A DNA stretch of 64,000 nt from Phenylobacterium immobile (ATCC 35973) (GCF_001375595.1 NZ_CVJQ01000001.1:2755001-2819000), one strand, 5' to 3'; shown: positions 27,724 through 37,492, counted from the stretch's first letter. The notes: generated from the letters alone by a model not told the origin. Made by a program: numbers and translations.

Positions 27724-30597
27724 CTAGGCGGACACGACCTCCAGATAGGCCGCGCGCGCCGCGGCCTTGGCCTTGGCCAGGCGGGTCTGCAGGTTACGGA
27801 AGTCGCGGGCGCCGCCCGCTCGCGCCAAAAGGGCGCGGAAGGGCTTGGGCTCGTTCGCGGGGTCCGGATTATCCTCCAGAGCGACCTTGAGCATCTGCGT
27901 CAGAGCCTGCTGCAGGGCCCAGGCCTCTTCCAGAGCGCTGATCGCCTTCCCCGCGACGCCGGCCTCGCGGAAGGCGGCGAGCGCGCGGGCGGTGCTGGGC
28001 GACAAGGGGCCGCCCTCGCCGGCCTGGGCGAGCTGGAGAAACTGGGCGGCGAACTCGATGTCGACCAGGCCGCCCGGCGAGAGCTTGAGGTCCCAGGGAC
28101 CCTCAGGCGGGCGCTCCTCCTCCATAAGGCGACGCATGTCGCGGACCTCCTTGACGAGGACAGCGCGGTCGCGGGGCTGGCGCAGGGCCGTCTCGATGGC
28201 GGCGGTCGCCTCGCGTGCGAAGGCGTCGGAGGTGGCCCAGACGATGCGGGCGCGGGTCAGGGCCTGATGCTCCCACGTCTCGGCCTCGCCGCGGTAGTAG
28301 TCCTCGAAGGCGGTCATGGAGACGGCGACAGGGCCGGCGGTGCCGGTGGGGCGCAGGCGCATGTCGACCTCGTAGAGGCCGCCCTCAGCGGTTGGCGTCG
28401 AGAGCGCCGCGATCAGCCGCTGAGTGAAGCGGCCGTAGAAGGTCTCCGCTCCCCATCCCTTGGTCTCGCTCATCTCGCCGGGCGCCGCGCGATAGAGGGT
28501 CATGAGGTCGAGATCGGAGGTCGCGCTCATCTCGCGCGAGCCGCACTTGCCGAGGGCCACCACGGCGGCCTCGCCGCTGAACGCGCCGCCGAGCCGCACA
28601 GCTTCGGCCAGGGCGGCGGGCGCGAGGGCTGCGATACAGAGGTCGGCGAGATCGGCGAAGGCCTTGCCGGCGGTCTCCGCGGTGGCCGAGCCGCTCATCA
28701 CCTGGACGCCGATGCGGAAGGCCTGTTCGCGATGGGCGCGGCGGGCCTCGTCCATCGCGGTTTCGAAACTGCCGACGGCCTCGACGGCGGCCAGGAGGGC
28801 CTCCCGTTCGCCGGTGAGATCGATCTCGGCGAAGAAGCTCTGGTCCAGCATCGCGTCGATGGCCGCAGGACGCCGGGCCAGGATGGTGGCGAGACGCGGG
28901 GCGAAGGCCATGACCTCGACCACCAGCTCGAAGAGGCGCGGCTGGGCCAGGAACAGCGACTGCATCTGCACGCCCGACGACAGTCGTGAGAAGAACTCCG
29001 TGAAGCGGACGAAGGCGATATCCGGCGCGCCGGTGTCGGCCAGGGTTTCCAAAAGGCGTGGCGCAAGCTCAGTGAAGAGCTCACGGCCGCGTTCGGTCCG
29101 GGTGGCGGGGATCCGGCCATGGTGCCAGGCGCGGATCGTCTGGGCGACGCGAGGGCCCTGGGTGAAGCCCATGCGGGCCAGCGTCGCCAAGGTCTCCGGA
29201 TCGTCGTCGACGCCGGTGAAAACCAGGCTGCCGAAGCGTGACGACAGCGGCTTGGCCTCGCGGAAAAGTTCGCCATAGCGGGCGTTGACGGTCTTGGCGG
29301 TGCGCGAGACGGCGGCGTCGAAGCTGGGCAGCCGGGTGTGGCCCATCAGGGCGGCGACGCGTTTGCGGTCGGCCTCGCTTTCGGGCAGCCGGTGGGTCTG
29401 CTCGTCGGCCAGCATCTGGATGCGGTGCTCAATGGCGCGCAGCGTCGTATAGGCGGCGGTGAGTTCGCCCGCCGTCTTGGGCTCGACGTGGCCGGCGCTG
29501 GCCAGCGCCGCCAGGGCCTCCAGGGTGCGATTGGAGCGGAGCGCGCGGTTGCGGCCGCCCAGGATCAGCTGCTGGGTCTGGACGTAGAACTCGATCTCGC
29601 GGATGCCGCCGCGCCCCAGTTTCACGTCGAAGCCGGCGGCGGAGATGCGCTCATCGACCTTGTGAGCGTGGATCTGGCGCTTGATGGAGTGGATGTCGGC
29701 GATGGCGGCGAAGTCGAGGTTGCGGCGCCAGACGAAGGCCTGGAGCTCGCCCAGGAAGTCGGCGGCGCAGACCAGGTCGCCGGCGCAGGCGCGGGCCTTG
29801 ATGAAGGCGGCCCGCTCCCAGTTCTGACCAACGCTCTCATAGTATTCGAGGGCTGCGGCCACCGGCACGGCGTGGGGGGTCGACGACGGGTCGGGTCGCA
29901 GGCGCAGGTCGATGCGGAAGACGTAGCCGTCGGCGTCGCGCTTCTGCATCAGGTCGGCGACGGTCTGGGTGAGGCGCACGGCAAAGCCCTGCGGCTCGAC
30001 GCCCTCGGCGAGGGGCAGTTTCTCGGGCTCATAGAAGACCGAGATGTCGATGTCGGAGGAGTAGTTCAGCTCGAAGGCGCCGTGCTTGCCCATGGCGATG
30101 CAGAACCAGCCGGGGACGGGGCCTTCCGTCCCCTCCCCCAGCCAGGTCAGGCGGCCGGCGGCAAGCTCGGCGCGGGCGGCGCAGGCGAGCGCTGCGCCCA
30201 CCGCGGCGTCGGCGAAGCGGGCGAGCGCGCCGGTGACGGCGTCGAGGTCCCAGACCCCGCCCAAGTCGCACAGGGCGGTGAGCAGATGCAGTTCGGCCTT
30301 CAGCAGACGCAGGGCCTTGGCGACAGCGGGGGGGGCGCCGTCGGTCGCGGTGGTGCGAGCCAGGATGTCTTCGAGCTGGGCGGCAGGATCGGCGGCCAGC
30401 AGGCGGGCCAGCCTGCCGGCGTCGCGGACCGCCAGGCTGGTCAGGTAGGCCGAGGCGGCGAAGACCGGGGCCAGCGCCGGCCAGGCGGCCTCGATCGCCG
30501 GGTGGCCGCTCAGCCGGCCCTCCGCCCGTGCGGCGGCCTTGGCGTCGATCACGGGACCGGGCGGGGCGAGGCGCGGTCCGAGGGCGAGGTCAGTCAT
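27724..30597 (-). CDS. glnE: Bifunctional glutamine synthetase adenylyltransferase/deadenylyltransferase
   Basis: 957 residues, the usual length. Two nucleotidyltransferase domains each carry the G-x11-DxD motif: GKHGAFELNYSSDIDI near residue 170 (deadenylylation) and GKCGSREMSATSDLDLM near 680 (adenylylation). Between them is the helical regulatory linker. It modifies GlnA in response to PII and glutamine. In the same orientation downstream of the two-component pair, 170 bases apart, a frequent order in this group (htrA, regulator, kinase, glnE). Confidence 0.95.
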   Translation of the reverse strand: MTDLALGPRLAPPGPVIDAKAAARAEGRLSGHPAIEAAWPALAPVFAASAYLTSLAVRDAGRLARLLAADPAAQLEDILARTTATDGAPPAVAKALRLLKAELHLLTALCDLGGVWDLDAVTGALARFADAAVGAALACAARAELAAGRLTWLGEGTEGPVPGWFCIAMGKHGAFELNYSSDIDISVFYEPEKLPLAEGVEPQGFAVRLTQTVADLMQKRDADGYVFRIDLRLRPDPSSTPHAVPVAAALEYYESVGQNWERAAFIKARACAGDLVCAADFLGELQAFVWRRNLDFAAIADIHSIKRQIHAHKVDERISAAGFDVKLGRGGIREIEFYVQTQQLILGGRNRALRSNRTLEALAALASAGHVEPKTAGELTAAYTTLRAIEHRIQMLADEQTHRLPESEADRKRVAALMGHTRLPSFDAAVSRTAKTVNARYGELFREAKPLSSRFGSLVFTGVDDDPETLATLARMGFTQGPRVAQTIRAWHHGRIPATRTERGRELFTELAPRLLETLADTGAPDIAFVRFTEFFSRLSSGVQMQSLFLAQPRLFELVVEVMAFAPRLATILARRPAAIDAMLDQSFFAEIDLTGEREALLAAVEAVGSFETAMDEARRAHREQAFRIGVQVMSGSATAETAGKAFADLADLCIAALAPAALAEAVRLGGAFSGEAAVVALGKCGSREMSATSDLDLMTLYRAAPGEMSETKGWGAETFYGRFTQRLIAALSTPTAEGGLYEVDMRLRPTGTAGPVAVSMTAFEDYYRGEAETWEHQALTRARIVWATSDAFAREATAAIETALRQPRDRAVLVKEVRDMRRLMEEERPPEGPWDLKLSPGGLVDIEFAAQFLQLAQAGEGGPLSPSTARALAAFREAGVAGKAISALEEAWALQQALTQMLKVALEDNPDPANEPKPFRALLARAGGARDFRNLQTRLAKAKAAARAAYLEVVSA

Positions 30598-30641
30598 GCG
30601 GGCTCAGGGAAATGGCGAAGGCGGACGTGGGTTGATGCGTC

Positions 30642-30800
30642 ATGCTGGATCATACCGGATTTGTCGTCACCGACCTCGCCAAGGCGCGCCGCTTCGACGA
30701 CGCGGTCGCCGGCGCGCTGGCGGAAGGGCCGGCGCTGAACCCTTCCCGCCCCGCTTGCGGGGAGAGGCTAGGCTCGCGGAAGCACGAACGCGACGCGTAG
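30642..30800 (+). pseudogene. Truncated VOC-family (glyoxalase) gene remnant
   Basis: ATG 30642 encodes MLDHTGFVVTDLAKARRF then DDAVAGAL, a textbook N-terminus of a 120-130-residue VOC protein, but homology appears to stop after about 28 residues. The frame runs on through non-homologous repeat-like DNA and ends at 30800 inside the 3' end of the opposing kinase gene. A deletion or recombination at about 30725-30745, next to a repeat-like CCTTCCCGCCCCGCTTGCGG, probably removed the rest. Confidence 0.6.
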
Positions 30801-32168
30801 GCCGGGGCCCATCTCGCCGACCTTGCCGGGGCCCTCGTCGAGTTCGAGGCGGCCGCCATGGGCCTGGGCCACGGCTTGGACGAGAGAGAGGCCCAGGCCT
30901 GCGCCAGGCTGGTTGCGGCTGTTCTCCAGGCGCACGAAACGGCCGACGACGCGGGCCCGGTCTTCCTCGGGGACGCCTGGGCCTGTGTCGGTGACGGAAT
31001 ATTCGACTTCGCCGGAGGATCTGCGGCGCACCCGCAGCATGACGGCGCCGCCGGTCGGCGTGTATTTCACCGCGTTGTCGAGGAGGTTCGCCAGCGCCTG
31101 CGCCAGGAATTCGCGGTTGCCGCGGATGGCCAGTCCCCGGGCGAATTCGGCGTCGAAGTCGAGCCCCTTGTCCTCGCAGACCGGTCCATAGAGCTCGGCG
31201 ATATCCTCGGCGAGATCGGCCGGGTCGAAGGGAGCTGCTTCCAGGGCCGCGCCGGCGGCCTGCAGGCGGGCGATGGCGAGGACCGCGCCGAAGGTTTTCA
31301 GCACCCCGTCTGTGTCCTCCAAGGCCTGAGCCAGCGCCTGGGTGGGATCGCCGCGGCCGGCGTCTACTTCAAGGAAGGCCGCCTCCAAGCGGGCGCGGAG
31401 GCGCGTGAGCGGCGAGCGTAGGTCGTGGGCGATGGCGTCGCCGGCGTGCTTGTGGCCCTCCATCGATTTCTCGAGACGATCGAGCATCTCGTTGAGGCCG
31501 GCGGCCAGTTCGTCGAACTCATCGCGGGCGCCGCGCACCTTGGCCCGGGCGCCCAGGTCGCCGTTGCGCACGGCGTCGACCACCTCGGTGAGCGCGGCCA
31601 TGGAGCGGTTGACGTTGCGGCTGACCAGGACCCCGCCGGCCAGCCCCAGGATCACCACCAGGCCGCCGGCGCCCCAGAGCGCGCGGACCACCTTGACCAC
31701 GTAGGCCTCGTCCTCGCCGACGTCGGCGCCGACGAAGAGGATCTCGCCCCCGGCCAGACGCTGTTGCAGTCCACGGGCCGGGCGCTTGGCTTCGCGGCCC
31801 TGGGCGTCCGCCTCGGTGGTCGAGAAGCTCATCCAGACCGGGCGGCCGTTGAAGTTCTCGGCGGGCGAGGTCTCGATGGAGCCGGAGATGCGTTTGCCGC
31901 CGCCGTCGGTCAGCAGGTAGAGGAACGGGCGCTCGCTGGCGGCGCGCTCGATCAGGGACTGGTTGACGGCCGATAGACCGGCGCGATCGTAGGCCGCCGT
32001 AAGCGTCGCCATCTCGCGGGTGATCTCGCGGTCGGTGCGGCGCGTCGCCTCGCCGGCGGTGGCGACGTAGATGTAGGCCAGGAAGGCGCTGGCGGCGCTG
32101 GCGAAGAGCGCCAGGAACAGCAACGTCAGCCGGAACGGCGTCGTGCGGAAGATGCGCGGCAGGCGCAT
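30768..32168 (-). CDS. Two-component sensor histidine kinase
   Basis: 466 residues. Two membrane helices (about 12-35 and 161-182) bracket a periplasmic sensor; HAMP follows (about 180-235), then DHp with phospho-acceptor His248 (DAIAHDLRSPLTRLR) and the ATPase domain with NLLDNAVKYTP, DTGPGVP and GAGLGLSLVQAV. It is 6 bases downstream of its response regulator. The input is unknown; adjacency to htrA suggests envelope conditions, as an inference. Related rhizobial pairs in this position are called FeuPQ-like. Confidence 0.9.
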   Translation of the reverse strand: MRLPRIFRTTPFRLTLLFLALFASAASAFLAYIYVATAGEATRRTDREITREMATLTAAYDRAGLSAVNQSLIERAASERPFLYLLTDGGGKRISGSIETSPAENFNGRPVWMSFSTTEADAQGREAKRPARGLQQRLAGGEILFVGADVGEDEAYVVKVVRALWGAGGLVVILGLAGGVLVSRNVNRSMAALTEVVDAVRNGDLGARAKVRGARDEFDELAAGLNEMLDRLEKSMEGHKHAGDAIAHDLRSPLTRLRARLEAAFLEVDAGRGDPTQALAQALEDTDGVLKTFGAVLAIARLQAAGAALEAAPFDPADLAEDIAELYGPVCEDKGLDFDAEFARGLAIRGNREFLAQALANLLDNAVKYTPTGGAVMLRVRRRSSGEVEYSVTDTGPGVPEEDRARVVGRFVRLENSRNQPGAGLGLSLVQAVAQAHGGRLELDEGPGKVGEMGPGLRVAFVLPRA

Positions 32169-32174
32169 CCGGCG

Positions 32175-32846
32175 TCAGGCTTCGAGGCGGTAGCCCGCCC
32201 CGCGGACGGTCTGCAGCATGGCCCGGTCGAAGCCCTTGTCGATCTTCGAGCGCAGGCGCGAGATATGAACGTCGATGACGTTGGTCTGGGGGTCGAAGTG
32301 GTATTCCCAGACCTTCTCCAGCAGCATGGTGCGGGTCACCGACTGGCCGGCGTGACGCATCATGAACTCCAGCAGCTGGAACTCGCGGGGCTGCAGGTCG
32401 ATCTCCCTGCCCTGGCGATGCACGGAGCGGCCGATCAGGTCCATCTCCAGGTCGCCGACCCGCAGCAGGGTCTGGACCGAGCCCGTCTCGCGGCGGCGGG
32501 CGAGCGCCTCGACGCGGGCGGAGAGCTCGGCCAAGGCATAGGGCTTGACCAGATAGTCGTCGCCGCCGGCCTGGAGGCCCGCGACGCGGTCGCCCACCTC
32601 CCCCAGCGCCGAGAGGAACAGGACCGGGGTTTGGTCGCCCTCGCGGCGCAGGGTCTGGACGAGGCTGACACCGTCCATCCTGGGCATCATGCGGTCGACG
32701 ATCATCACATCGAACTGGCCGGCGCGGGCGGCGGTGAGGCCGTCCTCGCCGTCCGCGGCGCGGACGCAGGCGTGGCCGGCTTCGGAGAGGCTGCGCTCCA
32801 TGGCCTCGGCCGCCTCCAGGTCGTCCTCGACGATCAGAATCTGCAT
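32175..32846 (-). CDS. Response regulator, OmpR/PhoB family
   Basis: 223 residues. Receiver domain with acidic pair EDD (7-9), phospho-Asp51 (MIVDRMMPRMDG) and Lys101 region DDYLVKPYAL; C-terminal winged helix (about 130-222) with VDVHISRLRSKID and TVRGAGYRLEA. Partner of the kinase just downstream. 31 bases separate it from the htrA stop, so it may be co-transcribed with the protease. Confidence 0.93.
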   Translation of the reverse strand: MQILIVEDDLEAAEAMERSLSEAGHACVRAADGEDGLTAARAGQFDVMIVDRMMPRMDGVSLVQTLRREGDQTPVLFLSALGEVGDRVAGLQAGGDDYLVKPYALAELSARVEALARRRETGSVQTLLRVGDLEMDLIGRSVHRQGREIDLQPREFQLLEFMMRHAGQSVTRTMLLEKVWEYHFDPQTNVIDVHISRLRSKIDKGFDRAMLQTVRGAGYRLEA

Positions 32847-32877
32847 GACGCCCCCGCGTGCTGAAGTTGGTCTGAGC

Positions 32878-34452
32878 TTACTCCGAAATCTTCAACGGCA
32901 ACCACAGGGTCCGGCCGCCGCGATAGACGCCGATCAGGACGCTAGGCCGGCCGGCTTTCCTGGCGGCGTCGACGCCGGCCGCCAGATCCGCCGCCGAGGT
33001 TACGGCGCGGTCAGCGACCTTGACCACCACGTCGCCGCGGCGGAGGCCCTTGGTCGCCGCGTCCGAGCCGGTGTCGAGGCTGAGGATCGCCGCGCCCTTG
33101 AAGTCGGCCGGCAAGTTCAGCTGGCGACGCAGCTCCGGCGTCAACGGGCTGAGCTTCATGCCGAGCACGCTCGGCGCCTGCACGCCCGAGGAATCGCCGC
33201 CGGCGCCTGGACCACCGCGGCCATTGTCGTTGGCGGCCAGTTCGCGTTCCGAGGGGCGCGTGCCGGCGCGGACGTCGACGAAGCGCTTGCGGCCGTCGCG
33301 CAGGACTTCCAGGCGCAGGTTGTCGCCCGGACGTGAGCCGGCGACCTCGCGGGTCAGGCCCGAGGAGGTCTTGATGGGCTTGCCGTTGATCGAGATCACC
33401 ACGTCGCCGGCTTGCAGGCCGGCCTTCTGCGAAGGGCCGCCCGGCGTCAGGTCGGCGACAATGGCGCCGCGCTGTTCCGGCGTGCCCTGGGCCTCGGCCA
33501 TCTCAGCGGTGAAATTCTGGATGGTGGCGCCGATGTAGCCGCGGCTGATCTTGCCGCCATTGATCAGCTGCTTGGTCACCTGGTCGGCGACTTCCGCAGG
33601 GATGGCGAAGCCGATGCCGACCGAGCCGCCCGAGGGCGAGAAAATCGCCGTGTTCACGCCGATGACCCGACCATAGATGTCGAACGTCGGGCCGCCGGAG
33701 TTGCCGCGGTTGATGGGCGCGTCGATCTGAATGTAGTCGACGAAGGTCTCGCCGATGTCGCGGCCATAGGCCGAGATGATGCCTGCGGTGGCCGTGCCGC
33801 CAAGGCCGAAGGGATTGCCGACCGCGATCACCCAGTCACCGACACGCGGGCGCGCCGAGTTCTCGAAATTGACGAAGGGATAATTCCCTTCCTGCTTGAC
33901 CTTGAGCACGGCGAGATCGGTGCCCTCGTCGCGACCGACGACGGTGGCGTCCAGCTCGCGTTCGTCCTTCAGCACGACCTTGATGGTCTCGGCGTTCTCG
34001 ACGACGTGGTTGTTGGTGACGATGTAGCCATCGGCCGAGATGAAGAAGCCCGAGCCGGAGGATTGCTGGGTCGGCAGTTTCGGCTGGCCCTTCTCGGTCT
34101 TGCCGCCCTGGGAAGGCGCGCCTTCGCCATCGTCCTGCTCGTCATCGGGCTGGCCGGGGAATATGCCGAACGGCAGGGCGCCGAGGCCTGGGATCTGACG
34201 CAGCGCCGACTGGTCGACGCGGCTGGTGACGTTGATCGAAACGACGGCCGGCGAGACGCGGTCGAAGATGTCGGCGAAGGACAGCGGCGCGCCAGGCGGC
34301 GGCGCGAAGATCGGCGCGGTCGAAGCCCTGATGAGCTGGGGCTGCTGGTCGGCGCGCGCGTCCGGCAGTCGCATCCCAGCGCCCGCCACAGCCGCGGCCA
34401 TCACGCCTGCGCCGGCGATGGCGCCCAACAGGTAGGTCTTCTTGGAGGTCAT
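32878..34452 (-). CDS. degP: Periplasmic serine protease/chaperone of the HtrA (DegP, Do) family
   Basis: 524 residues from ATG 34452 (MTSKKTYLLGAIAGAG), an N-terminal signal or anchor; the frame extends to 34497 without a better start. Catalytic triad His149 (TNNHVVENAE), Asp179 (GTDLAVLKV) and Ser252 (NRGNSGGPTFD). Two PDZ domains follow (about 285-385 and 425-520). It degrades or refolds damaged periplasmic proteins. A Gly/Gln/Asp-rich insert lies before the protease core (about 100-130). It follows ccmH after 140 bases and has its own promoter region. Confidence 0.93.
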   Translation of the reverse strand: MTSKKTYLLGAIAGAGVMAAAVAGAGMRLPDARADQQPQLIRASTAPIFAPPPGAPLSFADIFDRVSPAVVSINVTSRVDQSALRQIPGLGALPFGIFPGQPDDEQDDGEGAPSQGGKTEKGQPKLPTQQSSGSGFFISADGYIVTNNHVVENAETIKVVLKDERELDATVVGRDEGTDLAVLKVKQEGNYPFVNFENSARPRVGDWVIAVGNPFGLGGTATAGIISAYGRDIGETFVDYIQIDAPINRGNSGGPTFDIYGRVIGVNTAIFSPSGGSVGIGFAIPAEVADQVTKQLINGGKISRGYIGATIQNFTAEMAEAQGTPEQRGAIVADLTPGGPSQKAGLQAGDVVISINGKPIKTSSGLTREVAGSRPGDNLRLEVLRDGRKRFVDVRAGTRPSERELAANDNGRGGPGAGGDSSGVQAPSVLGMKLSPLTPELRRQLNLPADFKGAAILSLDTGSDAATKGLRRGDVVVKVADRAVTSAADLAAGVDAARKAGRPSVLIGVYRGGRTLWLPLKISE

Positions 34453-34495
34453 GCCTTGCTTTTTCCCTGTGCGCGCCGGCGACCGCGCCGCGCGC

Positions 34496-34508
34496 ACCTA
34501 ACTTAGGT
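34496..34508. promoter_or_regulatory. 13-bp palindrome upstream of htrA
   Basis: ACCTAA-C-TTAGGT is a perfect palindrome 44 bases upstream of the htrA start. The minus strand CCTAAGTT also resembles a Caulobacter-type -10 (GCTAnAwC). It could be part of the promoter or an operator for an envelope-stress regulator; no factor is assigned. Confidence 0.3.
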
Positions 34509-34593
34509 TCGATGCCCGAGAGCGCCAACGCCCTCAAGTTACGTATTGGTCACCCTTGGACAGGCTTAGCGACCGATGTTTGTCGCAATCGTG

Positions 34594-35046
34594 TCAGGCT
34601 TTGCGTTCGACGCTAAGCGCTTTCAGACGCTGGAGTTCCTCTTCCGTCAGCGCCGCTTCCTCCGGCCGCGCGGCCACGCGCCGGCGCCACAGGAGAACGC
34701 CCAGGCCGACGACGAGGAACGGCCCGATCCACAGCGCGAGATTGGCGGGCCCGAAGGCCGGGCGCATCAGGACGAACTCGCCGTACCGGTCGGTGAGGAA
34801 GGCCTTGATCTCAGCGTCCGTGCGGCCCGCGGCCACCTGCTGGCGGACGATGCGGCGGAGATCGGCGGCGAGCTCGGCGTCGGAGTCGTCGATGGATTCG
34901 TTCTGGCAGACGAGGCAGCGGACGCCGGCGAAGAGCGCTCGGGCGCGCGCTTCCTGCACGGGGTCGGCCAGGCGTTCGGCCGGATCCGACGCGGCCGCCA
35001 GGCAGAGCGCGCCAAGGACGGCGGCGGCCAAGAGCTTCAACCTCAT
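34594..35046 (-). CDS. ccmH: Cytochrome c maturation protein CcmH (apocytochrome thiol reductase)
   Basis: 150 residues: signal peptide (MRLKLLAAAVLGALCLAAAS), then the redox motif CLVC at Cys44/Cys47 within VRCLVCQNESI, an acidic three-helix domain and a C-terminal membrane helix (about 103-122). CcmH keeps the CxxCH haem site of apocytochrome c reduced in the periplasm and works with CcmF. It overlaps ccmF by 4 bases. Confidence 0.94.
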   Translation of the reverse strand: MRLKLLAAAVLGALCLAAASDPAERLADPVQEARARALFAGVRCLVCQNESIDDSDAELAADLRRIVRQQVAAGRTDAEIKAFLTDRYGEFVLMRPAFGPANLALWIGPFLVVGLGVLLWRRRVAARPEEAALTEEELQRLKALSVERKA

Positions 35047-37013
35047 GCGGCGGCCTTGCGGCGCGCGCCGACGCCGAGCCGAAGCGAGCGGTCGCTGAGA
35101 GAGATCGCGCCGCCGATGGCCATGATCAGGGGGCCGATGAAGATCAGGCTGGCCCAGGGGTTCCAGTAGCCTCGCACGAGCCAGACGGGTTTGTTGGCCG
35201 CGCCGCGGCGTTCGCCCAGGACTAGGTAGAGGTGCGAGGCGCCGCGATAACAGATCGCCACTTCGGAGGTCGTCTGACCGCCGACGGTGAAGGTTCGGCG
35301 TTCCGGGGCGGCGTCGCAGATCTTAGCGCCGTTGCGGGTGATGGTGAGGATGGCGCGTTCGGCGTCGTAGTTGGGTCCGGTGACCTCGGCGATCGCGTCC
35401 AGGCGGGCCTCGTAGGCGCCGATGTGGAGTGTCCCGCCGACGGGCAAGGCCTCGGCGGCCTCGACCTTCCAGCTGATCTCGAAACAGGCGCCGAGGACGA
35501 AGACGCCGAGGCCGAGGTGCGCCAGGCTCATCCCCCAGGCGCCGCGCGGCAGACGGACCAGACGCCGCAGAGTCTCAAACGCAGGCGCGCGGAAGGCCCG
35601 TACGCGCTCGGCGAGCTCGACCAGGACGCCAGCGATCAGCCAGACTCCCAATGCCACGCCGACGGCGCCAAGGGCGTGGCGCGGCTGGGCGAGCGCAAAG
35701 ACGGCGAGACCCAGGGCGGCGGCGATGAGGATGGCGGCCCACAGGCGCTGGACGACGCCCCTCAGGTCGCCGCGTTTCCAGGCCAACAGCGGGCCGGCGG
35801 GCACGAGGACCAGGAGCGCCGCCATCAGGGGCGCGAAGGTCAGGTTGAAGTAGGGCGGGCCGACCGAGATCGCCTCGCCCGTCGCCGCCTCGCGGATCAG
35901 AGGGTAGAGGGTCCCCAGCAGCACCGTCGCCGTAGCGGCGGCCAGCAGGATGTTGTTGAGAACGAGCGCGCTCTCGCGGCTGACGGGGGCGAAGACGCCG
36001 CCGGGCTCGAGGCTGGGCGCGCGCCAGGCGAAGAGGGCGAAGCCGGAGCCCGCCGCCGCGCCCAGGATCATCAGCAAAAGGACGCCGCGCGTCGGATCGA
36101 CGGCGAAGGCGTGGACCGAGGTCAGGACGCCGGAGCGGACGAGGAAGGCGCCCAGCATCGAGAAGGTGAAGGCCGCCAGCGCCAGGAACACAGTCCAGCC
36201 GGCGAGCGCGCCGCGCTTTTCGGTGACGATGGCCGAGTGGATCAGGGCGGTGGCGGCGAGCCACGGCATGAAGCTGGCGTTCTCCACCGGGTCCCAGAAC
36301 CACCAGCCGCCCCAGCCCAGCTCGTAGTAGGCCCAGAAGGCGCCGAGCGTGATCCCGATGGTGAGGAAGCTCCAGGCGGCGAGCGCCCAAGGCCGGACCC
36401 AGCGCGCCCAGGCGGCGTCGACGCGCCCCTCGATCAGCGCGGCGATGGCCAAAGAGAAGACCACCGACATGCCGACATAACCCAGGTAGAGGAATGGCGG
36501 GTGGGCGGCCAGCGCCGGGTCCTGCAGGAGCGGGTTGAGCGAGCGGCCCTCGACAGGCGCCGCCGTCAGCCGCGCCAGCGGGTTCGAGGCGAAGACGGTG
36601 TAGGCCAGGAAGACGACGCCCAGCGATCCCTGCGCGGCGACCGCCACGGCCTTCAGTGCGTGCGGCAGGCCGCGGCCGAGGGCGATGGCCGCGCCGAAGC
36701 CGGTGAGCGCCAGGCACCACAACAGCATGGAGCCCTCGTGGCTGCCCCAGGCGCCGGCCACACGATAGAGCAGCGGCTTTTCGCTGTGGGAGTTGGCCGC
36801 GACGTTGGCCACGGAGAAGTCCGAAGCGACGAAGGCGGTGATCAGAGCGGCGAAGGCGATGGCGACGCCAGCGAAGGCGGCGATGGCGGCGCCCTCCCCG
36901 GCCGCCGCCATGAGGGCTGAGCGCCGCATGCGCGCCGAAACGCTGAGGGCGACCTGGGCCAATGAGAGCAGGAAGGCCAGGATCAGGGCGAAGCTGCCGA
37001 TCTCGACGATCAT
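35043..37013 (-). CDS. ccmF: Cytochrome c haem lyase subunit CcmF
   Basis: 656 residues from ATG 37013 (MIVEIGSFALILAFLLSL); earlier in-frame codons belong to ccmE. About 15 membrane helices and the haem-handling tryptophan motif WGGWWFWDPVENASFMPW in a periplasmic loop. It attaches haem from CcmE to apocytochrome c. Overlaps ccmE and ccmH by 4 bases each, so the three genes are translationally coupled. Confidence 0.95.
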   Translation of the reverse strand: MIVEIGSFALILAFLLSLAQVALSVSARMRRSALMAAAGEGAAIAAFAGVAIAFAALITAFVASDFSVANVAANSHSEKPLLYRVAGAWGSHEGSMLLWCLALTGFGAAIALGRGLPHALKAVAVAAQGSLGVVFLAYTVFASNPLARLTAAPVEGRSLNPLLQDPALAAHPPFLYLGYVGMSVVFSLAIAALIEGRVDAAWARWVRPWALAAWSFLTIGITLGAFWAYYELGWGGWWFWDPVENASFMPWLAATALIHSAIVTEKRGALAGWTVFLALAAFTFSMLGAFLVRSGVLTSVHAFAVDPTRGVLLLMILGAAAGSGFALFAWRAPSLEPGGVFAPVSRESALVLNNILLAAATATVLLGTLYPLIREAATGEAISVGPPYFNLTFAPLMAALLVLVPAGPLLAWKRGDLRGVVQRLWAAILIAAALGLAVFALAQPRHALGAVGVALGVWLIAGVLVELAERVRAFRAPAFETLRRLVRLPRGAWGMSLAHLGLGVFVLGACFEISWKVEAAEALPVGGTLHIGAYEARLDAIAEVTGPNYDAERAILTITRNGAKICDAAPERRTFTVGGQTTSEVAICYRGASHLYLVLGERRGAANKPVWLVRGYWNPWASLIFIGPLIMAIGGAISLSDRSLRLGVGARRKAAA

Positions 37014-37492
37014 GGCTGGGTCTCGTAAGCGGGCTTGGCGCCGTCCCCGCGCCATTCGCCCTGTTCCTTCAAGGCCTTGGATATCTCGCGCGGCATGTAG
37101 CGCTCGTCGTGCTTGGCCAGGACCCGCTTCGCTTCGAAGGCGCCGTCGGCGGTGAAGGATCCCGTAGCGACGATGCCCTGACCCTCGCGGAAAAGGTCCG
37201 GCAGGTCTCCCTGGAAGACGACGCGGTCGCTGGCGGTCTGGTCGGAGACGACGAACTCCACACGGCCGTCGGGGTGCTTGGTCAGGCTGCCCGGCTGGAC
37301 CAGGCCGCCCAGCTGGACGCTGCGGCCGACCGGCGGCTTGGCGGCGTCGGCCTGTGACGGCGTGTAGAAGAAGGAGATGGAGTCGTTGAGGCCCCAGAGC
37401 GTCAGGCCGACGGCAAGCGCCAAGACCGGGGCGATGGCCGCCAGCAGGGTCAACCGGCGGCGGGCCTTGGGGGATTTCGGCAGGAAACTCAC
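37010..37492 (-). CDS. ccmE: Periplasmic haem chaperone CcmE
   Basis: 160 residues: N-terminal membrane anchor (about 12-33), OB-fold domain, and the haem-binding motif AKHDERYMP with covalent ligand His128 and Tyr132. It receives haem from the CcmABCD system, which is not in this window, and hands it to CcmF. Overlaps ccmI and ccmF by 4 bases. Confidence 0.95.
   Translation of the reverse strand: MSFLPKSPKARRRLTLLAAIAPVLALAVGLTLWGLNDSISFFYTPSQADAAKPPVGRSVQLGGLVQPGSLTKHPDGRVEFVVSDQTASDRVVFQGDLPDLFREGQGIVATGSFTADGAFEAKRVLAKHDERYMPREISKALKEQGEWRGDGAKPAYETQP

Noticed and set aside
29338..30738. 466-codon plus-strand frame opposite glnE
   Set aside because: Antisense shadow rich in Gly/Gln; glnE motifs lie on the minus strand.
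35232..36920. 562-codon plus-strand frame opposite ccmF
   Set aside because: Antisense shadow, extremely Arg/Glu/Gly-rich; ccmF is unmistakable.
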